Shown here piece by piece: positions 16,961-26,169 of a stretch of DNA of 64,000 bases (position 1 is the stretch's first letter; each line of letters starts with the position of its first letter). The notes below the pieces were generated by a model, which was not told the origin of the DNA, did not search any database, and was given only the letters and a program-made list of their open reading frames with translations. This DNA is from Oliverpabstia intestinalis (GTDB taxonomy: Bacteria > Bacillota > Clostridia > Lachnospirales > Lachnospiraceae). The stretch lies in assembly GCF_009696065.1 (NCBI RefSeq), contig NZ_VUMS01000005.1:94109-158108 (forward strand). Reading direction: 5' to 3'. The translations under genes were made by a program, and so were the position numbers.

Positions 16961-17584
16961 TCAGACTGTTGTCCTTTCCTGCGCAGAATTTAAAACTTTT
17001 GCTGCAAAATTACGAGGCGCCTCGGAAACAATATTGTGAGTCAGATATGCCATGTGCTCCGGAGTATCGTTGGAATCACCGGTAAGCCAGCATTTGATCA
17101 TTCCCACGCAGCCGTTGATGCAGAAAGCGTAGGCGTATTTGATGTCGTTGACATTCTGTGGGAACATCGTAAAAAGTTCCGGCAAAACAGCGTCCTCGAC
17201 CAGTTTTTCAATCTTTTCCACAAAAGCCATATCGCCGTTCGGCCCCATCAGTGCCGCACAGATATCCTTGTTGGCAGCCAGAATCCGAAACAGCTGGATG
17301 GCAAAAGAATACCCTTCTTCTTTCATTCCCGGATCCAGCGGATGCTCTTTGATGGCTTCCAGAATATCTTCCATCAGTTCGCCCTCTATGCTCTGAAGCA
17401 TCTGGTAAATGTCTGTGTAATGCAGATAAAAAGTGGAACGGTTGATATCAATCTCATCCACCAGTTCTTTTACCGTGATTTCTTTAATATTTTTCTGCTG
17501 CATCAGTCTGGCAAGACCGGCGCGAAGCTGTGCACGGGTTTTTCGCACCCGGCGATCCATTTTTTCTCCTTTTTTCGTTTCCAT
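16961..17584 (-). CDS. TetR/AcrR family regulator
   Basis: A 207-residue regulator. The N-terminal TetR helix-turn-helix is clear (KTRAQLRAGLARLMQQ, ITVKELVDEIDINRSTFYLH) and the C-terminal ligand domain is of the TetR_C_8/DhaS-like type. The ATG at 17584 is preceded by AAAGGGGG; an internal ATG at 17560 has an even better AAGGAG and may be the true start. The gene is divergent from the YhgE/Pip gene, a frequent pairing in which the regulator controls the membrane protein. Confidence 0.85.
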   Translation of the reverse strand: METKKGEKMDRRVRKTRAQLRAGLARLMQQKNIKEITVKELVDEIDINRSTFYLHYTDIYQMLQSIEGELMEDILEAIKEHPLDPGMKEEGYSFAIQLFRILAANKDICAALMGPNGDMAFVEKIEKLVEDAVLPELFTMFPQNVNDIKYAYAFCINGCVGMIKCWLTGDSNDTPEHMAYLTHNIVSEAPRNFAAKVLNSAQERTTV

Positions 17585-17786
17585 AAAAATCCCCCTTTTA
17601 TTGTATCTCCCGTATTTTCTCAAAGAGTTTTTTTGGTCAAGAAAACTTCCCGGGAAGATTTAAAATCATATCTGAAAAAAATATAAACAAAAATTCCTGA
17701 AATTTATTAGAAATTTTTAAGAATCTCAAATAGACATATACAATACAAAACGTCCAGTAATAAACGATTGAAAAGAAATGTGATGC

Positions 17787-17925
17787 TTGTATCTCTTATC
17801 TTTCTTTAGTATAATACATTCCGAAAAGAAAATCAACATATTGTCGACTAATAGCTTTTTAATCTACTAATAGAATAAAAAACGAATAATGGAATACACA
17901 TCCATTAATAGAAAAAAGTCGACAA
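17787..17925 (+). promoter_or_regulatory. Promoter and operator-like repeats before yhgE-like gene
   Basis: TTGTAT (17787-17792), 17 bp, TATAAT (17810-17815). Downstream, TTGTCGAC and GTCGACAA form an inverted pair about 70 bp apart, and CTAATAG is repeated twice, possible sites for the divergent TetR regulator. Confidence 0.55.
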
Positions 17926-17949
17926 ATACATCAAAAAGGAAGGGATACA

Positions 17950-20847
17950 ATGCTAAAACAAGAGTGGAAAAGTTTATTTCACAACAAGATTTTGCTTTTA
18001 GTAGTCATCGTAATTGCGCTGATCCCTGCGATTTACGCGGGGCTTTTCCTGGCATCCATGTGGGATCCCTACGGAAATGTGGATAAACTTCCAGTAGCCA
18101 TCGTCAATGAAGATGAGCCAGCCGAGTACGGAGATACTACACTGACAGTTGGAGATCAACTGGTGGATAATCTGAAAGAAAATGATTCACTGGCATTCAA
18201 CTTTGTAGACGCAGATGTGGCAAAGGAAGGTCTGAAAAATGGTACCTATTATATGGTAATTACCATTCCGAAGGATTTCTCTGCCAATGCGGCAACGGTC
18301 ATGGATGATCAGCCGGAAAAAATGATCCTGAATTATGAGACGAATCCGGGAACCAATTACATTGCTTCCAAGTTAAGTGAAACGGCTCTGGGCAAGATTA
18401 AAACAAGCATCCGTGAGGAAGTAACCAAAACCTATGCGGAAGCTATTTTTGATCAGATCGGAACCGCCGGAGACGGTATGCAGGAAGCAGCCGACGGGGC
18501 AAAAAAGATCAAAGACGGTATGGACGATGCATATGATGGTAATAAGAAAATCACAGATAACCTGAAAGTTCTGGCAGACAGTACCCTGACTTTCAAAGAG
18601 GGATCTGAGGAACTGACCGAAGGACTGAAATCATATACCGACGGTGTTTCACAGGTCAATGACGGAGCAAAACAGCTGGATGACGGTGTCAGCACATTGA
18701 CCGCAAGTCTTCCGACACTGACTAACGGTGTGGATCGGCTGAACTCCGGTGTGAAAGAATACACCGATGGCGTAGCAACCCTGAACAGCAACTCCGAGGC
18801 ACTGAACTCCGGAAGTAAACAGCTGGCAGAGGGAAGTGAGCAGCTGGCAGCCGGAGCAAAACAGTTGTCCGGGCTGGAAAATATCGGACAGGTTTATGCG
18901 GGAATCGTAAATCTGAACAATGCGGTAACCGGCGCTGATAAAACAGGAACATTGCAGAATGGAACTGCACAGTTGGCAGCAGGTTTGGAACAGATCAGTA
19001 AAAGTGTAAGTACTCTTGAACATTCAGCGAGTGCGGAACAGCTTGCGAAACTGAGTCAGGGACTGGGCAGTGCAGTGAGTGGCATTCAGAATGCCAGCAG
19101 TTCTGTTACGGAAGTAGCAGGTATTGTGAATAAGGCTGCTACAGGAATCAGTAATATGCAGGAGAATGTTGCAAATGCTTTGAGCGGATATGCAACAATC
19201 GCAAAAAGTGCAGCCAATGACGGCAATAGCAAGATTCAGACGGCTAATACAAAATTACAGAGTGCTTCTGTCACAATGACTTCAGCAGCACAGCAGCTTT
19301 CAGCATGTACGAAACAGGATGACGGAAGTATTGTGATAGATGCACAGACGCTGAATAATCTGGTAAGTACATTAAACAGCGCAGCAGCGAATACAGGCTC
19401 TGTAGACACCGTGAATACAGAGGCTTATGTGAGCAAAGCGAACAGTACAACAACAGCGATTACTTCCGGTATGGAAGAGGCAAACGAAAGTCTCTCAGCT
19501 GCGGCAGCCGGACTTGAACAGTATGCGACCGGACTCACAGCAGGAGCAAATAGTTTGGCAGCAGGAGCGAAAGATCTTCAGGATCAGACAAAAGATCTTT
19601 CCACGGATTCTATCAAACAGCTTTCAGCAGCACTACAGTCCGCAAGTGCTGGTGCAGCAAATGTCAATAAAGGTGTAAGCCAGGTATCTGCAGGTCTTAC
19701 TCAATTACAGAATGCGACATCCTCTTTCCCGGCAGCAGCAGAAGGAATGAAGACACTGGATGCGGGAATTGAAACATTGGCAGCCGGTGCTCAGACGTTG
19801 AATACCGGACTTACTGCTTACACCGCTGGTGTATCCACTCTGAACAGTAACAGCGCAGCACTGACAAGCGGAACACAGCAGCTTGCCGATGGTGCGAAGA
19901 CACTGGGAAGCGGAGCCACCACACTGGCAAATGGTACATCCACCTTATATAATGGAACAAAAACTTTAGTAGCAAACAACGGCAAATTAAACAGCGGTGC
20001 CGCACAGCTTACCGATGGTGCCGGTCAGATCCAGGATGGATCCAGTCAGTTATATGACGGTTCCAAAGAACTGGGTGATGGATTAAAGAAACTGGACGAT
20101 GGTTCCGATACACTCCAGAGCAGTCTGGCAGACGGAGCCGAAACTGTAAAAGAAAATAAAGCAGAAGATGTAAATTATGAGATGATTGCAGCTCCTGTAG
20201 ATGATGATGAAGCAAAAATGACAGAAGTACCGAACAACGGTCATGCGATGGCACCGTACATGATGTCCGTAGGTCTGTGGGTTGGAGCACTTGCTTTCTG
20301 TCTGATGTATCCGCTGACAAAATACAACGGAAAATTAAAATCCGGATTCGCATGGTGGGGAAGCAAAGCTTCTGTATTATATCCACTGGCGCTTCTGCAG
20401 GGTATCCTGGTGATCTTCCTGCTTCATGTATTTGACGGATTTACCCCGGCCCAGATGGGTAAGGCAGTGGCATTTGCCTGCCTGACTTCCGTGGCATTTA
20501 CCTCGATCATGTACTTCTTCAATATCAGCCTTGGTAAAGTAGGAAGCTTCCTGATGCTGGTATTCATGGTTATCCAGCTGGCAGGTTCCGCCGGAACCTA
20601 TCCGGTACAGCTTTCACCGGCATTCGTATCGAAGATTCATGCATGGGTACCGTTCACCTATTCCGTAGATGCCTTCCGAAGCGTCATCTGCGCAGGAGAA
20701 AGCATCCGGACACCAGTTATTGTTATGTGTGTGATCACAATCGTATTTACGATCCTGACCATCATCGAATTCCAGTTCCGCACCAGACGGATCAAAGCAG
20801 GAAAACCGATTTTCCATGATTTCCTGGAAGAAAAAGGACTGGCATAA
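17950..20847 (+). CDS. YhgE/Pip family membrane protein
   Basis: A 965-residue envelope protein of the YhgE/Pip (phage infection protein) family. One N-terminal membrane helix (about residues 12-35, LLLVVIVIALIPAIYAGLF) is followed by an extracytoplasmic region. That region is a very long set of heptad-like repeats built on AxxLxxGxxxL and DGA motifs (about residues 160-740). Five more membrane helices and an ABC-2-type C terminus (FRTRRIKAG) close it. Such proteins are linked to phage adsorption, lipid or peptide export, or type VII-like toxin secretion; the role here is open. The length is at the long end for the family because of the repeats. Divergent TetR upstream. Confidence 0.88.
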   Translation: MLKQEWKSLFHNKILLLVVIVIALIPAIYAGLFLASMWDPYGNVDKLPVAIVNEDEPAEYGDTTLTVGDQLVDNLKENDSLAFNFVDADVAKEGLKNGTYYMVITIPKDFSANAATVMDDQPEKMILNYETNPGTNYIASKLSETALGKIKTSIREEVTKTYAEAIFDQIGTAGDGMQEAADGAKKIKDGMDDAYDGNKKITDNLKVLADSTLTFKEGSEELTEGLKSYTDGVSQVNDGAKQLDDGVSTLTASLPTLTNGVDRLNSGVKEYTDGVATLNSNSEALNSGSKQLAEGSEQLAAGAKQLSGLENIGQVYAGIVNLNNAVTGADKTGTLQNGTAQLAAGLEQISKSVSTLEHSASAEQLAKLSQGLGSAVSGIQNASSSVTEVAGIVNKAATGISNMQENVANALSGYATIAKSAANDGNSKIQTANTKLQSASVTMTSAAQQLSACTKQDDGSIVIDAQTLNNLVSTLNSAAANTGSVDTVNTEAYVSKANSTTTAITSGMEEANESLSAAAAGLEQYATGLTAGANSLAAGAKDLQDQTKDLSTDSIKQLSAALQSASAGAANVNKGVSQVSAGLTQLQNATSSFPAAAEGMKTLDAGIETLAAGAQTLNTGLTAYTAGVSTLNSNSAALTSGTQQLADGAKTLGSGATTLANGTSTLYNGTKTLVANNGKLNSGAAQLTDGAGQIQDGSSQLYDGSKELGDGLKKLDDGSDTLQSSLADGAETVKENKAEDVNYEMIAAPVDDDEAKMTEVPNNGHAMAPYMMSVGLWVGALAFCLMYPLTKYNGKLKSGFAWWGSKASVLYPLALLQGILVIFLLHVFDGFTPAQMGKAVAFACLTSVAFTSIMYFFNISLGKVGSFLMLVFMVIQLAGSAGTYPVQLSPAFVSKIHAWVPFTYSVDAFRSVICAGESIRTPVIVMCVITIVFTILTIIEFQFRTRRIKAGKPIFHDFLEEKGLA

Positions 20848-20871
20848 GAGAACAGTTACATAAGGAACAAT

Positions 20872-20926
20872 AAAAAAACAGTTGCTACCGAAATCTCTAT
20901 ATGAGATTCGATAGCAACTGTTTTTT
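20872..20926. terminator. Bidirectional terminator
   Basis: A near-perfect hairpin, AAAAAACAGTTGCTA against TAGCAACTGTTTTTT, with an inner CGAAATCTC/GAGATTCG stem. It serves yhgE on the plus strand and possibly the phosphatase gene on the minus strand. Confidence 0.85.
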
Positions 20927-21006
20927 GAACTGCACACTCGAATCCGTATCCTGCGTGAATGATACAGTTATTTACGAAACGATGTACCGGTACATCCAGA
21001 TAGCAA

Positions 21007-21738
21007 TTAATCGTGTCTCTCATCCTCATTGTCATAGCACTCACAAAACCGCGCTGCGAATGCCGGTGGCTCGTCTTTGACGTACAGGTGGGAAATATCT
21101 CCGAAAGAACTCATACGGAAATATGCGATCCCCGGGCGGCGCTCTTCGGTGACGAGGGTTGTGACGGAGCTTGGAGCAGCGCAGGTGCCGTGCCACAAAA
21201 CCATCGGGGAAATGTGCAGCAGGTGACTTAACAGGACACATTCCAGACCGAAGTGGCAGAAGAAGACAATCGTATCGTTGTTTGCGTGCTCTGCGCGGTA
21301 GGTAAGACCGTCACGGACATACCCGTGACTGGCGAGCAGGGCATCGAAGTTGGTGGTTACCCAGTCATATTCTTCTTTGACATGTCCTTCCATCATCACA
21401 GGAACTTTCCACCATTCATCCGGCAGGTAAAAGCGGGGTTCTGCGGTCCAGTCCTGTGGCAGCCAGTCCCAGGAGATCATTTCCTTTTCCGGGACGTCCG
21501 GGCGGTGGATCCGTGCATCAAATTCGCGAAGCCAAGGTTCTTCGGTGGCAGTGCGGTTCATTTTCTTCAAGGTCAGAGAGGCAGTGTCTCTGGCTCTTCC
21601 GAGAGGAGAGACATAAAAGGCTTTCACATCGAGTTTTGCTAGTTTTTCGGAAAGGTAGCCTACTTCTTTCCATCCTTTTGGCGTCAGGGAATCGATGGTA
21701 TAATCCGGATCCCCGTGACGGACAATCAGTAATTTCAT
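21007..21738 (-). CDS. Histidine phosphatase family protein
   Basis: A 243-residue phosphoglycerate-mutase-like phosphatase. The phosphohistidine motif is LIVRHGDPDY at residues 4-13 and the second catalytic histidine is in FFCHFGLE. Typical SPLGRARDTA follows the first motif. The substrate is not predictable. The start at 21738 follows AGGAGG. The gene is 26 bp downstream of the next minus-strand gene, so the two probably share a transcript. Confidence 0.88.
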   Translation of the reverse strand: MKLLIVRHGDPDYTIDSLTPKGWKEVGYLSEKLAKLDVKAFYVSPLGRARDTASLTLKKMNRTATEEPWLREFDARIHRPDVPEKEMISWDWLPQDWTAEPRFYLPDEWWKVPVMMEGHVKEEYDWVTTNFDALLASHGYVRDGLTYRAEHANNDTIVFFCHFGLECVLLSHLLHISPMVLWHGTCAAPSSVTTLVTEERRPGIAYFRMSSFGDISHLYVKDEPPAFAARFCECYDNEDERHD

Positions 21739-21764
21739 ATAATAGCCTCCTGTGTGTAAAATAA

Positions 21765-22502
21765 TCAATGTTTTCTGGTAATATAGCAGATATTGGAAAA
21801 CAGCGGACAGCTTTTTATCCATGCAAAGTTCCGGTATTCTCTCCAGTTGATATACCACTCCTGTCCCCAGCTGCTGATCCGCAGCCATCCGTGTTCGATG
21901 CCGGTAACAGTGATATAGTGTGCACGGGTGGAAGAAGATTTTATGTAAACTCCATCGCCGGTTTTCTTGTACAGAGGAAGCCGGTCTTTCTTCCAGATCA
22001 GGGGGAAATTACCGCCGATGGATAGAATGACCGGGATATCCTGACTAAGCAGCCGGCTGATCTCCTTTCCGGTATTCCGATACCCGATATGCCAGCAGGC
22101 ACGGTAAGGAAGACGGCGGAGTAAGAAGGCCAGATTCAGTCCTGCGGAGAGCATCAGTCCGTTGATTCCGAGACGGGGAAGAATCGGAAAGAGTCGATGC
22201 AGTCTTTTTACAGATCGCTCATAGTCCTCCCAGGAGCGGGAATCACTGACGGGCTGTTCTCCGGAACGATGACGGTCCGTCTGTGCTGTCAGAGATTCTT
22301 TCCGTTCCAGATACCACAGCAGATCGTGCGCCGCGATCAGACCGCAGCCGTATCCGCGGATGGAAGGAGAAGAAAACCAGGTCTGGCTGCCGCCGTAGGA
22401 AGCACCTTCCGGTCGCTGCACGGAAAGTTCCGAGGTGAGACTTCGTGAGCCGGTTTCGGATAGAGAAGTTTTTCGTGGAGTATGAATGATGTTATCTGTC
22501 AT
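21765..22502 (-). CDS. Papain/C39-like cysteine protease domain protein, uncertain
   Basis: A 245-residue protein. GYGCGLIAAHDLLWYLE provides a Cys at the start of a helix, and RAHYITVTGIEHGWLRI followed by SSWGQEWYINW resembles the His and Trp-Gly blocks of C39/papain-fold peptidases. There is no signal peptide; the first 45 residues are polar and probably disordered. I recognise the fold pattern but not the substrate; a non-catalytic relative is possible. Arrangement with the downstream phosphatase suggests an operon. Confidence 0.6.
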   Translation of the reverse strand: MTDNIIHTPRKTSLSETGSRSLTSELSVQRPEGASYGGSQTWFSSPSIRGYGCGLIAAHDLLWYLERKESLTAQTDRHRSGEQPVSDSRSWEDYERSVKRLHRLFPILPRLGINGLMLSAGLNLAFLLRRLPYRACWHIGYRNTGKEISRLLSQDIPVILSIGGNFPLIWKKDRLPLYKKTGDGVYIKSSSTRAHYITVTGIEHGWLRISSWGQEWYINWREYRNFAWIKSCPLFSNICYITRKH

Positions 22503-22598
22503 AAAAATCCTCCGTATAGAATAGAAAAATGTGCCGGAACATGACCCTTTTCAATTACATTACATAGCAATCAAGGATTCGATAGATCCATTTTCTTG

Positions 22599-22756
22599 AT
22601 GCGAATGTAACTATTCAGTAGCCATTGTCCCGCGAGGTGTTTTGACATGAATATGTCAAAATCCCGAGACATACAAGCCAAAATGCCATCACCGAAGGTG
22701 ATTTTTTATGCATTTTGGCTCGTAACTGTGAAGGTACTGAACAGTTACATGCGAAT
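22599..22756. mobile_element. MITE copy 2 with 8-bp target duplication
   Basis: Element 22607-22748 (142 bp), starting GTAACTATTCAGTAGCC and ending TACTGAACAGTTAC, flanked by the perfect duplication ATGCGAAT (22599-22606 and 22749-22756). Internal stems read TTTTGACAT/ATGTCAAAA and GCCAAAATGC/GCATTTTGGC, paired variants of those in copy 1. Confidence 0.92.
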
Positions 22757-22766
22757 AAACAACAGT

Positions 22767-24140
22767 TTATAAAGTTTCCGCGATTCTTCTTGCCACATAC
22801 ACGCCGCTGGCAGATGCATGGGACAGGGAGTGGGTGACGCCGCTTCCGTCGCCGATGATATAAAGACCTTTGTAGGGGCTTTCCAGATGCTCATCGATAT
22901 CCACTTCCATATTATAGAATTTCACTTCGACACCGTACAGCAGAGTATCGTCATTTGCCGTGCCCGGTGCGATCTTATCCAGGGCATAGATCATCTCGAT
23001 GATACCATCCAGGATACGTTTTGGCAGAACCAGACTCAGATCTCCGGGAGTGGCGGACAGAGTCGGGCGAACCAGACCTTCTTCGATACGGCTGACCGTA
23101 CTGCGCCGGCCGCGAACCAGATCACCGAAACGCTGTACGATAACACCGCCGCCAAGCATGTTGGATAGACGGGCGATACTCTCGCCGTATCCGTTACTGT
23201 CCTTGAATGGCTCGGAGAAGTGTTTGGATACCAGCAGGGCAAAGTTGGTATTTTCCGTGTATTTTGCCGGATCTTCGTAGCTGTGGCCGTTTGCGGTTAT
23301 GATACCGTTTGTATTTTCATTTACCACGATGCCGTTCGGATTCATACAGAAGGTACGGACATTATCCTCGAACTTCTCGGTACGGTATACGATCTTGCTC
23401 TCATACAGCTCATCGGTCAGATGGGAGAAGACAACAGCCGGAAGTTCCACACGAACGCCCAGGTCGACACGGTTGGACTTCGTAGGAATCTGCAGATCTT
23501 TACAGACAGTTTCCATCCATTTGCTGCCGCTTCGTCCGACGGAGATGATACACTGTTTGCAGGTGGCAGTCTCATTCTTGCCGTAGTGCAGGGTGTACAT
23601 GGAATCGTTATATTCGACAGAAGTTACCGGAGTCAGGAAGAAGAAATCCACCTGCTCTTTCAGTTCGTTGTACAGATTTTCCAGAACGACATAGTTGATA
23701 TCCGTTCCCAGATGACGGACGGAAGCATCCAGCAGCTTCAGCTTGTTCTGGATGCACAGCTTTTTGAATTTGGTTCCGGCTGTGGAGAACATACGGGTAT
23801 TCTCGCCACCGTGGGAGACATTGATCTCATCCACGTATTTCATCAGATCCAGGGCAGTCTTTTTTCCGATATGCTCGTAAAGAGTTCCGCCGAAGTCGTT
23901 GGTGATATTGTATTTTCCATCGGAAAATGCACCGGCACCGCCGAAACCGCTCATGATCGCGCAGGTTTTGCAACCGATACAGGTTTTTACTTTTTCGCCG
24001 TCGATGGGGCAGTGGCGTTTGCTTAACGGATTACCCGCCTCAAATACAGCAATTTTCAACCCCGGTTTTTTCTGAACCAGTTCATAGGCAGAAAAGATTC
24101 CTCCAGGACCGGCTCCGACAATAATTACATCATACATCAT
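22767..24140 (-). CDS. FAD-dependent dehydrogenase (COG2509-like)
   Basis: A 457-residue flavoprotein with an N-terminal Rossmann motif VGAGPGGIFSAYEL, a cysteine-rich CPIDGEKVKTCIGCKTCAIM stretch and GGAGAFSDGKYN, all typical of the uncharacterised FAD-dependent dehydrogenase group COG2509. The C terminus has the second dinucleotide-type block, GDGSGVTHSLSHASASG. The reaction is unknown. The start at 24140 (tandem ATG ATG) follows AGAGGTGAC; the frame continues to 24194 through a terminator-like hairpin. MITE copy 2 lies directly after its stop. Confidence 0.85.
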   Translation of the reverse strand: MMYDVIIVGAGPGGIFSAYELVQKKPGLKIAVFEAGNPLSKRHCPIDGEKVKTCIGCKTCAIMSGFGGAGAFSDGKYNITNDFGGTLYEHIGKKTALDLMKYVDEINVSHGGENTRMFSTAGTKFKKLCIQNKLKLLDASVRHLGTDINYVVLENLYNELKEQVDFFFLTPVTSVEYNDSMYTLHYGKNETATCKQCIISVGRSGSKWMETVCKDLQIPTKSNRVDLGVRVELPAVVFSHLTDELYESKIVYRTEKFEDNVRTFCMNPNGIVVNENTNGIITANGHSYEDPAKYTENTNFALLVSKHFSEPFKDSNGYGESIARLSNMLGGGVIVQRFGDLVRGRRSTVSRIEEGLVRPTLSATPGDLSLVLPKRILDGIIEMIYALDKIAPGTANDDTLLYGVEVKFYNMEVDIDEHLESPYKGLYIIGDGSGVTHSLSHASASGVYVARRIAETL

Positions 24141-24175
24141 AATTGTCACCTCTGTTTTCGTAAGACTGAACGCAT

Positions 24176-24208
24176 AAAAAAAGCCCGTATCCATGGAAAG
24201 AATACGAG
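24176..24208 (-). terminator. Terminator-like hairpin in the leader of the FAD gene
   Basis: On the minus strand CTCGTAT...ATACGGG is followed by TTTTTTT, about 36 nt before the gene start. With no gene upstream on that strand, it may be a leader attenuator. Confidence 0.5.
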
Positions 24209-24214
24209 TCTGTA

Positions 24215-24262
24215 CTCACGCAGGGGTATCCCGCGGGGCGTTTTCATGCGAAAGCCATGTGT
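24215..24262. repeat. Possible MITE remnant
   Basis: GTATCCCGCGGGGCGTTTTCAT resembles the TATCCCGCGAGGTGTTTTGGCAT block of the full MITEs. The ends are not preserved, so this is tentative. Confidence 0.35.
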
Positions 24263-24357
24263 TCGTTTGAGTTCTCTGTTTCATTATATCGAAAGGATGA
24301 AGTACTTGTCAAGGAATAGGGAGAAAAAGAAAATGAGGAAAAAAATGTAAAAACCTA

Positions 24358-24386
24358 TTGACGTGGTGGGGATATGGTGGTAATAT
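24358..24386 (+). promoter_or_regulatory. Promoter of the O-acetylhomoserine sulfhydrylase gene
   Basis: TTGACG (24358-24363), 17 bp, TAATAT (24381-24386). The leader to the start codon is about 230 nt and contains a short ORF. Confidence 0.65.
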
Positions 24387-24424
24387 ATGCTCATAAACAT
24401 ACTAGAGAGGTAGGGAATAGGGAA

Positions 24425-24481
24425 ATGAAAGAGAGATTACCCTTATTAGTCCGCCACAATTACAGATTTGGACGAATGTGA
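24425..24481 (+). CDS. Possible 18-residue leader peptide
   Basis: ATG at 24425 preceded by GGGAATAGGGAA opens an 18-codon ORF, MKERLPLLVRHNYRFGRM, between the promoter and the sulfur-assimilation gene. Leader peptides are known before cysteine genes in other phyla, but I do not recognise this one and no attenuator hairpin is obvious. Confidence 0.35.
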   Translation: MKERLPLLVRHNYRFGRM

Positions 24482-24620
24482 AGCACAAAAGTGTGACCGT
24501 CAGAGATTCCGCAGCGGATCCGGCGAACAGCAGTCCGAAGAGCGGAAGAAAAAGTAAAAAGTGAAACTAATGACCCAAGAGGGATTCGATATTACAGAAA
24601 GAATAAGAGGAGAAAAGACT

Positions 24621-25907
24621 ATGAGCAAGAATTATAAATTTGAAACTTTACAGGTACATGCAGGACAGGAACATCCGGACCCGGCTACCGATGCGAGAGC
24701 AGTGCCGATCTATGCAACAACATCTTATGTATTCAAAGATTCCGCGCAGGCAGCAGGACGTTTCGGACTGACAGAAGGCGGTAACATCTATTCCCGTCTG
24801 ATGAACCCGACAAGCTCTGTTTTCGAAGAGAGAGTAGCAGCACTGGAAGGCGGCGCAGCAGCTCTGGCTACAGCAACCGGTTCCGCAGCTATCACATATG
24901 CAGTACAAAACATTGCGACAGCAGGTGATCATATCGTATCTTCTGCACACGTTTATGGTGGAACATACAACCTGTTTGCAAATACTTTAAAAGAGCAGGG
25001 AATCTCCGTAACATTTGTAGATCCTTCTGATCCGGAGAACTTCCGTAAAGCCATTCAGCCAAACACCAAACTTCTGTATGGTGAGACACTGGGCAATCCA
25101 AACTCCGATGTACTGGATCTGGAAGCGGTATCTGCAGTAGCTCATGAAAACGGTATTCCGCTGATTGTAGATAGCACATTTGCTACACCGTTCCTGCTTC
25201 GTCCACTGGAGCATGGCGCAGACATCGTCGTACATTCCGCAACCAAGTTCATGGGTGGACACGGAAGCGTAATGGGTGGTGTGATCGTTGATGGCGGCAA
25301 ATTCGACTGGACTCAGAACGACAAGTTCCCGGGAATCACAAAACCAAACCCATCTTACCATGGTGTTGTATTCAGCGAAGCATGCGGAAACATCGCTTAT
25401 GTAATGAAGATCCGTACTACTCTGATGAGAGATCAGGGAGCTACCATTTCTCCATTTAACTCTTTCCTGCTTCTGCAGGGACTGGAGACACTGTCTCTTC
25501 GTGTAGAACGTCATGTGGAAAATGCTCTGAAGGTTGTAGAATTCCTGAAGAACCATCCACAGGTAGAAAAAGTAAACCATCCATCTCTGGCAGAAGGCCA
25601 TCAGCTGGATCTGTATAACAAATATTTCCCGAACGGTGCAGCTTCCATCTTTACTTTCGAAGTAAAGGGCGGACAGGAGAAAGCACAGAAATTCACAGAA
25701 TCTCTGGAATTGTTCTCACTGCTGGCTAACGTAGCAGACGTAAAATCTCTGGTTATCCATCCGGCATCCACCACTCATTCTCAGATGAATGAAGAGGAAC
25801 TGCGAGAAGGCGGTATCACACCAAGCACTGTACGTCTGTCCATCGGTACAGAAAACATCGACGATATCATCGCTGATCTGGAGCATGGTTTCGAAGCAAT
25901 CAAATAA
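24621..25907 (+). CDS. O-acetylhomoserine sulfhydrylase
   Basis: A 428-residue PLP enzyme of the Cys/Met metabolism class, converting O-acetylhomoserine and sulfide (or methanethiol) to homocysteine (or methionine). Diagnostic stretches are [23 protein letters not shown] and the PLP lysine in [14 protein letters not shown]; the C terminus has the RLSIGTE block. Length and the N terminus fit MetY/Cys3-type sulfhydrylases rather than cystathionine synthases. AGGAGAAAAGACT precedes the ATG at 24621; the frame is open to 24561 without support. Confidence 0.93.
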   Translation: MSKNYKFETLQVHAGQEHPDPATDARAVPIYATTSYVFKDSAQAAGRFGLTEGGNIYSRLMNPTSSVFEERVAALEGGAAALATATGSAAITYAVQNIATAGDHIVSSAHVYGGTYNLFANTLKEQGISVTFVDPSDPENFRKAIQPNTKLLYGETLGNPNSDVLDLEAVSAVAHENGIPLIVDSTFATPFLLRPLEHGADIVVHSATKFMGGHGSVMGGVIVDGGKFDWTQNDKFPGITKPNPSYHGVVFSEACGNIAYVMKIRTTLMRDQGATISPFNSFLLLQGLETLSLRVERHVENALKVVEFLKNHPQVEKVNHPSLAEGHQLDLYNKYFPNGAASIFTFEVKGGQEKAQKFTESLELFSLLANVADVKSLVIHPASTTHSQMNEEELREGGITPSTVRLSIGTENIDDIIADLEHGFEAIK

Positions 25908-25930
25908 CATAAAATATTGAAATTTTCTGA

Positions 25931-25960
25931 TTGACATGTGAAGCTGTCCTTTGATATTCT
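25931..25960 (+). promoter_or_regulatory. Promoter of riboswitch-antiporter unit
   Basis: TTGACA (25931-25936), 18 bp, TATTCT (25955-25960), directly before the candidate riboswitch. Confidence 0.6.
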
Positions 25961-25972
25961 AATAGAAGATAA

Positions 25973-26100
25973 CAGGGAGTAGTTCACACCAGTCAGGTGT
26001 TGGGTGCCTCGTCATCACGTCGAAAGACCGGGGAATCTACTGAAAGAAGAACGAGACTTTTATCGCATTATTTGTGTGCGGTGGAAGTCTCGTTCTTTTT
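25973..26100 (+). ncRNA. Candidate yybP-ykoY (manganese) riboswitch with terminator
   Basis: GGGAGTAG...CGTCATCACG...AAAGACCGGGGAATCTACT fits a compact aptamer closed by AGTAG/CTACT and recalls the yybP-ykoY element. It is followed by AGAACGAGACTT/AAGTCTCGTTCT with a T-tract (26048-26100), and then by a cation antiporter gene, a class often controlled by this riboswitch. I could not verify the family with a covariance model. Confidence 0.55.
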
Positions 26101-26169
26101 CTATATAAAAGAAGCGCCGACAAAGAACCGGACATTTCCAGGGCACACGGAAAGCAGGAGGAAAAGAGA

